Assembly: GCF_022458985.1 (NCBI RefSeq)
Contig: NC_061782.1
Coordinates: forward strand, 7,147,672-7,211,671
Length of the DNA: 64,000 nucleotides
DNA from: Mugil cephalus
Lineage: Eukaryota > Chordata > Actinopteri > Mugiliformes > Mugilidae
Direction: 5' to 3'
The notes beneath the pieces are model-generated. The model had not been told where the DNA came from and ran no database searches. It saw only the letters and a list, made by a program, of their open reading frames with translations. Below are positions 50,409 to 64,000 of the stretch, one piece after another. Position 1 is the stretch's first letter. Each line of letters begins with the position of its first letter. The position numbers and the translations under genes were made by a program.

Positions 50409-53291
50409 TATATATAACAACTGAGTATAGCCGAATGAAAGCACAGCCAAACTCTCTGAATTCAGATGTTTACCACGGAAATGGAAATATTTCAGTATGA
50501 CTTAAAAACTGCGGCTCACCACAAAATACTTTACAGATTAGTTTAAAAGCTTCATCTGGAGGGTGGGGCTGGACTAGTGTCTGCAGGTTTATTTCATGTG
50601 GGCACATTTGATCCTAAACCAACTATGGTATTCAGGTACGTCAGTAATATGTCCTCAGGTAGAGCTTGTGGGATGGCTCAGATTGAACTATCACAACTAC
50701 TACTTACAGCCAACAAGAACTTCCTCCATCCACAGATTTATTAAATTTGATGGTCTGGGGTCGCTCTGTTTGGGAATCTTTGCGACGGTTTTTAATCACA
50801 AAATGGTTTTGGTTGCGCTATCCAGCGTGTAGGGGCGCATTTTCTTCTCCGCATCACTTGAAACAACACCATCACTTGCTTGAAACTGGATAACACTGCC
50901 TATAATTAAAACCAAATAGCATTTTACCAGATTGACCAGATACCAGAGGATGAAGTCTGTTTTCATTCCAAAATGCCTGCATGGATTTTTGTTTCACTTA
51001 TAACACCCTCATGTCTCTTTCAAGATGCTAGTGATAAATGCTAGCACGCTAACAAGCCAAACTACGATAGCAAATATGGTAAACAGATAACATGCTAAAC
51101 ATTGGCCTGTTGCCGTTAATAATCAGCCTAGTCTCTTTTATATTCTTGTTATAAACTTATAAAGTGGTTCATTGTAATTGCTGAGAACAGTTCCCGTTTT
51201 ACAATTTCCCTGCCGCTTTTATGTTCATCCAGGAAAGTATGTGTTTATCTTTTGTTTACAACATGCCTCGAGGCTATTGTGGCGTTGGTGCGGACAGGAT
51301 AGGAAAGGGAAGAATGTCGCCGGAGAAGAAAGGGGAAGAGATGACAAAACGTCAAAAAGGAAAAGCAGCAGCTGCAGAATCCATCAGTTGATGGAGGGTC
51401 AGAGGAAGTCTTAGCAGTTCTCAGGGAGGTGAGATCGTGCTTGCCAAGAGACATGATGAAGGTTGAACGTAAGAAGATGATGAATGAACGCAGCTGCCAA
51501 TTAGTACAAGCCGCTATACTCGAACTGGAGTATCATTTGTAAAGTTGTAATGACTGGACCTGAGACATCGGGAGACACCAGCAGTGATTCTGTTAATTGA
51601 AGTCTTGGATACGATTAGAGAGTGGACTTGAACTCATCTGATTTTATTATATATTAGTAGCCAACTTGTGAGGGACCACCCTTGTGATTAGAGGAAAGAC
51701 TAGCTCATCTATATTTGTCACTTGGAGAGGCCGCGACAAATTCCACACCAGATTGTACACCCATAACATTTTGTGTCTCTAAGAGATGCTGTGCTCGTTT
51801 TAGCCCCCTGTCATTGGGCTCTGGTGGTTGTGAAGAACCAGCGTGATCTGTGACCATCACCCCAGTGGTGGAGAAAGGAGCGGACATAAACACGCAGGTG
51901 AGACAAAACCACACCAGTAGAAACGACAGCCTCTCGTCGGTGCGTGGATGTAAATACGCACAAAAGTACGAGGGTGTAGAATGACCCCAGGCGGTGCTTA
52001 GCGCGCGGGGAGGCCATATTGCGTCAGGACAGACTTTGCGGTAAGTGGACATGGCCTCATTTCACACAGTTTACGCTCTATTCAGCGCCAGGCATGCGTC
52101 TTGCTTGTTGATTCATCCTGAAGATAAATCCCGTGGACCGGCGCTCACAGTCAGAGTGTGTGCATATGTACCTGCCAGTGCATGCACGATCACATTAATA
52201 TCTCTGCTTGTCTTTGCGTGTGGCAGGTTGCCTACGGAGCATTAGCTGCTTAAAAGGAAATAGAAAACTGCCATGAGAATAGCTGCAGCAAAAAAAAAAA
52301 CAGAAAAACAGATACTATAGTAACCTGAGGGGTGTACAGTCCCCTGGCTGAAGACAACATCCAACTCCTTTCTCTGAGTAAATCTACACAGACTGGATGG
52401 AGACTTTTGGTCCACGATGACATCATAAATGCTGGACTACAGTGATAATCAACAAGGAGGAGAAACTGTCCTATACTATTTATGTTCCAGCTTCATTTTA
52501 CATATATGAGTTGTTTACAGCCCTATTGTACTGCATCCTGTGGCACATCCTGCAGCTGAAGCACATACGGGAATGTCCTGAGTCAGGGACACACGTCCCA
52601 GGATTGACGTCATATCCCTGTAATTCAGATGCAAAGACATAACAATTTTCCGTCGGGCAAGAAGGGAGGGGTTCAGTATTACTTCAGCAGCCAGACTGAG
52701 GTGTAGCACACATCTGGAATCAATAAAAGCATAAATAATATAGAAGAATGCGCTTGACGTAATTTTGATGTCGCTGAACTCTTTCTGGGTTCAATCAGAT
52801 GCAGCCTGCAGAACGCTGACCGTGCAGATCATTGATAAATACACTAGGCTAAACACGGACCAGCTTATAAATCAGTGCAAGCTCACTTCCTTTTGTCGTT
52901 CCAGTGACCTTTCAGGTTGTGCCTCTTTCTTTTGCAGTCCCCGTTCACATCCGCCTGCGGTTAGTTGGTTCGTGGCACTGAAATCTTGTTGGCATAGGCT
53001 CTAATATAAGAACAAAACGCTGCTAATCTTTGAAACAGTGCCAGGTTAGCTCTCAGCGCTGCCTGCCATAGGTTTGCACTGACGAATTACACAGGAACAC
53101 CCTGATTCAGTTGCTGTCCCAGTATGTGGTGGGATTTGCAAGATTAAGAAGGATAACGGGTCAAAGGTTTTCTGTTTTCTGCATGAGAAAGAGAGAATGA
53201 GATCCTCGATTCACCTTGAGAAAAGCATCAACAGCTTTTGTAGTTTAAATAAACAGTTTTGTTGTTTTTTTAAGATGCATTTATACATATG

Positions 53292-53525
53292 CCAATCAAC
53301 CACAACATTAAAACCACTGACGGGATACTCCACCCCATAGCAATGGCACTCATAGTAACAACTAAGAAAACCTGCATAAGGTTTTGGCCTGGCCTCCAGA
53401 TTCAGTAAATCCCAAACTGATCAAGTATCTGTGGGATGATCCACAGAGGCCCCTCCCCTCAACCCACAGCCCCCCCACTTCTAACATCCTATTGGCAGAC
53501 ACCACAGGACACCCAGAGAGAGCCC
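53292..53525. mobile_element. partial inverted copy of the ATCAGGCATAACATTA family
   Basis: It starts CAATCAACCACAACATTAAA and contains ATCCCAAACTGATCAAG, the inverse of a block at about 50130. The other end is missing. Confidence 0.6.
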
Positions 53526-54569
53526 TCACTATAGATCATTTGTAACCACCAGCTCAGGTTATTTACTTTTACCTACAGGTGTTTGTGGAACTTGTGTTCC
53601 TCTGACAGGTCTCATTTAGTCAGAACTTATTTCTGGTTGGACTGCATTGAGACGCTCTGCCTGACTGTAATATACAAACAGCGACACTCCCTGGACAGCG
53701 TCAAAGAATTTTACTCTGCTGATGTCATCTTCCCTGAGGGCAAACTTTAGCAACCTAGCAACATAATTTTGGCACCTACTGCCTCAATAACAAAAGATAA
53801 AGCATTTGAAAAATACACGCCCTTGAAATATCTGAGAACATTTGGACTTTTGCAGGTTACAGGAAACCGCAGATATGCTGAAAACCTCCTCACAATAGAC
53901 AAGTGGCTCTGCAAGGAATGCAGACACACATGTGGTCTGGCCAACTATGTGCACAGTTGAAGATTACAATGAAGCTCTGGAAGACAAGACACACTTGAAT
54001 ACTGTTCGTCTCTCATGTGCACTGTCTTTAAACTATATGCTGCTGTAAAACTGCAAATTTTCTGTGCAGGTCTTGGTCAGATTTTGTGGTGGGAGTGAAG
54101 CCACTTCACAAAGAGAGGATTTGGTTGCAATGCATGTCAATTAAAGCAGTAGGAATTTGGATGGTCTTTGTGTTTGTGTAACACACAAAATATATCACTG
54201 AAAAGGTCGCTGACGATAGTCCTTGTCAAAGTACAGAGTGGACTCGACAGAAATCACATGCTTCCCCAGACGAATTGTTTGACGGTTAAGAATCTAAACA
54301 ATTAAAATGACTAAATCCGTTGTTGAATAGCGCTGTTCTGAAAGTTATACAGATCTAGCATAGGCTACATAGCCCACCACAGCGGCTAATTGGGAAGAAG
54401 AAAGAGGAAGAAGAAGGAATAGAAAGAGAGAAAAGAGGATGGGGGGATGGGGAAAGAGGAGTGGAGGATGAAGAGGAAGATGTGCAGAAGTATATTTATC
54501 AATAATATTGGCACCTATTCCTTATTTGTTTGTTTATTCATAAAAGGCTTTGTAAAAGGATGGTTCCTT

Positions 54570-54725
54570 GAATGTTAACATTTTGCGTAATGTACTTATT
54601 TCCACTAAAATACGGCAAAACATTAGGAGTTATCCTTATTTTTATTATGTGATTATGTTTCTGTCTGGCCTGCTTAAGATCAAATTGGGCTATACTTGGC
54701 TCCTAAACAAAATCCAGAGCTGAAC
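54570..54725. mobile_element. 3' fragment of the hAT-type element seen at 1812
   Basis: GGCCTGCTTAAGATCAAATTGGGCTATA and the following GGCTCCTAAAC block match the right-hand part of the 9571-9902 copy. It is degenerate, with no TSD. Confidence 0.5.
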
Positions 54726-55443
54726 ATGTCTATCACTACACTTTATTACTATGAAATGAAAAGGACAAATACTCTGTAGACTGTGAAATAACTTCAGTGA
54801 TTCCAGATTTAAGAATCAATTTGTTTCAAAAATTCAAGCTTATATTTACACATTGGTGTCATTTGTTTAACTTTAATTATTTGCCTGCTTTTTGTGAAAA
54901 TATGTGGACTAGTATGGAGAACCATAGAGAAGAAAAACAAAAACAATCGTTATATAGCGCTGTGTAAAAAAGTGTCAAAAAAAACTACCAACGAAGAAGA
55001 CTTGCAGCGAATCACATTATACGTCAGGACGCAGGCCCCGCCGCCGACGTTCCTCCTTTCTCCGCGCGCTGTCAACGAAGATCGTGTATTAACGAAAAGC
55101 TGCATCACTTGTTGGCAAGAAAAAGTTGTTTGTTTTTAACCAACAGCTATACAATAGAATAGCTGAGTCAACTTATTTTCACTTGGATAATTTTAGGGTA
55201 AATACGACCGTTTCAATTGAGACTTATAACTATGGAGTATGATTAAATTAAAACATTGGAAAGCTGAGCGAGCTGTGGACTTCGAGGCAGAGTGAGACGT
55301 CTCCGTTTTTCCATCAGCTCTGGTTACAAGCGTGCTGCGTTTCTTTTACAAGAAGCGATGCGTAGAAGTAATGCTACATTTTTAGCTTAAATGTTTACAT
55401 TTGTAACCCACGCGTGTGTGTATATTCACAGCTACTAACCTGA

Positions 55444-62533
<7,090 letters not shown>

Positions 62534-62610
62534 ACGATCCAAACGTGACTGGGAAACAACATCCACCAAATAAGCTGCTGTTTATGTTTAAATGTAAAAT
62601 TTATGTTGTA

Positions 62611-62616
62611 AATAAA
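62611..62616 (+). terminator. mlh1 polyadenylation signal
   Basis: AATAAA stands 78 bases beyond the mlh1 stop and is followed by a T/G-rich stretch, giving a 3' UTR of roughly 100 nt. Confidence 0.8.
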
Positions 62617-62726
62617 AACTTTGTATGAAACCTGAGGTGAATACTTTTTATTTAAATGTGAAGAGGACACGGGGACATGCAGCCTGGAAATATCGAGAGA
62701 AATATTTTGTTATGAATGAGCTACAC

Positions 62727-62930
62727 CGATCAGCCACTTCATTAAAACCGCTGACGGGTCGAAGTAAATAATCTCGGTCGTCTTGTGACAACTCATTCTT
62801 CTGCTGGGAAACTTTTGGACCAGGTATTCATGCGGATGTTATTCAGACATGTACCACCCACCTGGACCAGACCAGACACCTCCACCCCATAGCAATGACA
62901 CTACTTGATGGCAGTGGCCTGACACACACA
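62727..62930. mobile_element. partial inverted copy of the ATCAGGCATAACATTA family
   Basis: It starts CACCGATCAGCCACTTCATT, with AAAACCGCTGACGGG after it, and includes CCACCCCATAGCAATGACAC, the inverse of a block in the 63694 copy. It is truncated on the right. Confidence 0.6.
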
Positions 62931-63020
62931 GAAAAAACAGTTTAAAAACAACACAACTATTATTAAAGCACGTTTCTACAGCGTTATGTCAATTGCATAA
63001 AAATCTACAATGTAAAACAA

Positions 63021-63373
63021 GTGAGTATTCACACCCTTCAAGTCAGAATTTAGAAGATGCAGCTTTGATTTGCTTGATGTCCTCCTTTGTCTTCATGTTG
63101 TGTCTGGAGCCAGGAATGCTGATTAACCAGTGACTGGATGTGTCTTCATTCACTGCACTCAGTCGATGTCCATTTCATTAACTCTAACACCACTTGACTG
63201 CTGCATGAGATCCGTCACTTTAAAAGGTGCAGATATTCATGCAATAACTTTTTTTTTTACACATTGTATGGTTTTAATTAGCCGACTTAACAGAAATCAG
63301 TTTCAAGTTTGAATCTTTTTCAGTATTAAAAGTGGAAAACATCCAAGGCGGTGAATACTTTTTATAGGCACCA
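63021..63373. mobile_element. Tc1-like or related element remnant
   Basis: GTGAGTATTCACACCCTTCA near the left edge and GTGAATACTTTTTATAGGCACC at the right are characteristic of Tc1-like terminal regions in fish. There is no transposase frame between them. Confidence 0.45.
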
Positions 63374-63693
63374 CATGAACTCGGCGACACGCAGCCAGGA
63401 AAAATAGATCCGTGTCACGAGTCCCTTAACGATAGCCAAAATGTGCCAACACATGTGCTCGGGTTTTACTGCGTCTACATTTCATCTGTCAATCTGAGAC
63501 ACGTGTGGAGGGTTCAGCTCTGAGTGAAGGACATCGACAGCTTCACGGATGATTATGTTCAGTTTTTAACACCTGAATGAGACCGAGGTCAACAAAACCC
63601 CCCAGATTTATATGATTTATACTTTGAAATAATATATAACTTTCTCTCATTATTGCAGGAGCTGGAAACAACACAGTGTAGCTCAGTATACCT

Positions 63694-64000
63694 ACACCGA
63701 TCAGGCATAACATTATGACCACCTTCCGTATATTGTGTAGCTCTCGCCTTGTGCCTCCAAAAACAGTTGTGACTCATCAGTGAATGGACATAGGGTCAAC
63801 ACCTTGTGCTGTTCTTCATTTCTTTTTGAGTTGTTTCTAAACAGTTTGTGTGTGTGTCTGTGTCAGGCTGCATCATGCTGCTACCATCAAAGTGTGTCAT
63901 TGCTATGGGGTGGAGGTGCCTTGTCTGAGTCTAGGTGGGTCGCACATGTCTAAGTTAACATGCACACAAATAAATGCCAGGTCCAAAAGTTTGTCAGCAG
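63694..64000. mobile_element. TIR element of the ATCAGGCATAACATTA family, cut by window end
   Basis: The left end is CACCGATCAGGCATAACATT. Internal blocks such as TCAACACCTTGTG and GTCAGGCTGCATC match 49932-50408 in the same orientation. The right end lies beyond the window. Confidence 0.65.

Noticed and set aside
54894-55139. 81-aa plus-strand frame upstream of mlh1, possible divergent or upstream gene
   Set aside because: Composition is that of AT-rich DNA running into a CpG-rich promoter; there are no splice sites and no recognisable motif.

Overview
The window is vertebrate nuclear DNA, almost certainly from a ray-finned (teleost) fish. It has intron-split genes with GT/AG junctions, AATAAA or ATTAAA signals, vertebrate orthologues that can be read exon by exon, and many short TIR-bearing DNA transposons of the kind common in teleosts. 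I cannot name the species.

Layout. (1) 463-10265, plus strand: the 3' three quarters of herc4 (18 visible coding exons, 791 aa), encoding a HECT ubiquitin ligase; the 5' part lies before the window. (2) 11904-12962, minus: cox5b, complete (4 exons, 128 aa), the zinc-binding cytochrome c oxidase subunit. (3) about 13390-28105: a tandem array of eleven full-length or near full-length 7SL (SRP RNA) genes, all on the minus strand, with short A-tract (T-tract on the RNA strand) terminators and a TGACGTCA element 44-51 bp upstream of the RNA start. (4) 28732-29343, plus: an unrecognised four-exon gene for an 84-aa protein with an N-terminal hydrophobic segment. (5) 30057-31732, minus: adtrp (6 exons, 221 aa), a membrane FAHFA hydrolase. 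(6) 36678-44330, minus: fam83h (non-coding first exon plus 4 coding exons, 1597 aa). (7) 44331-55467: about 11 kb without a gene I can support, rich in old transposons. (8) 55468-62533, plus: mlh1, complete (19 exons, 735 aa), the mismatch-repair MutL homologue. (9) 62534-64000: mlh1 polyadenylation signal and more transposon fragments.

The protein genes are ordinary conserved housekeeping or tissue genes and do not form a pathway together. The notable part is the 7SL array. The same strand, the conserved upstream CRE, the intact SRP54-binding helix 8 motif and the Pol III terminators argue that this is a functional SRP RNA locus and not a set of Alu-like retroposons. Its spacers fall into two classes arranged in a partly alternating higher-order pattern with a recent ~2.95 kb duplication. 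Two stretches (about 22.78-23.65 kb and 26.66-27.78 kb) are peppered with one-base deletions relative to neighbouring units, which looks more like consensus error in a collapsed repeat than decay.
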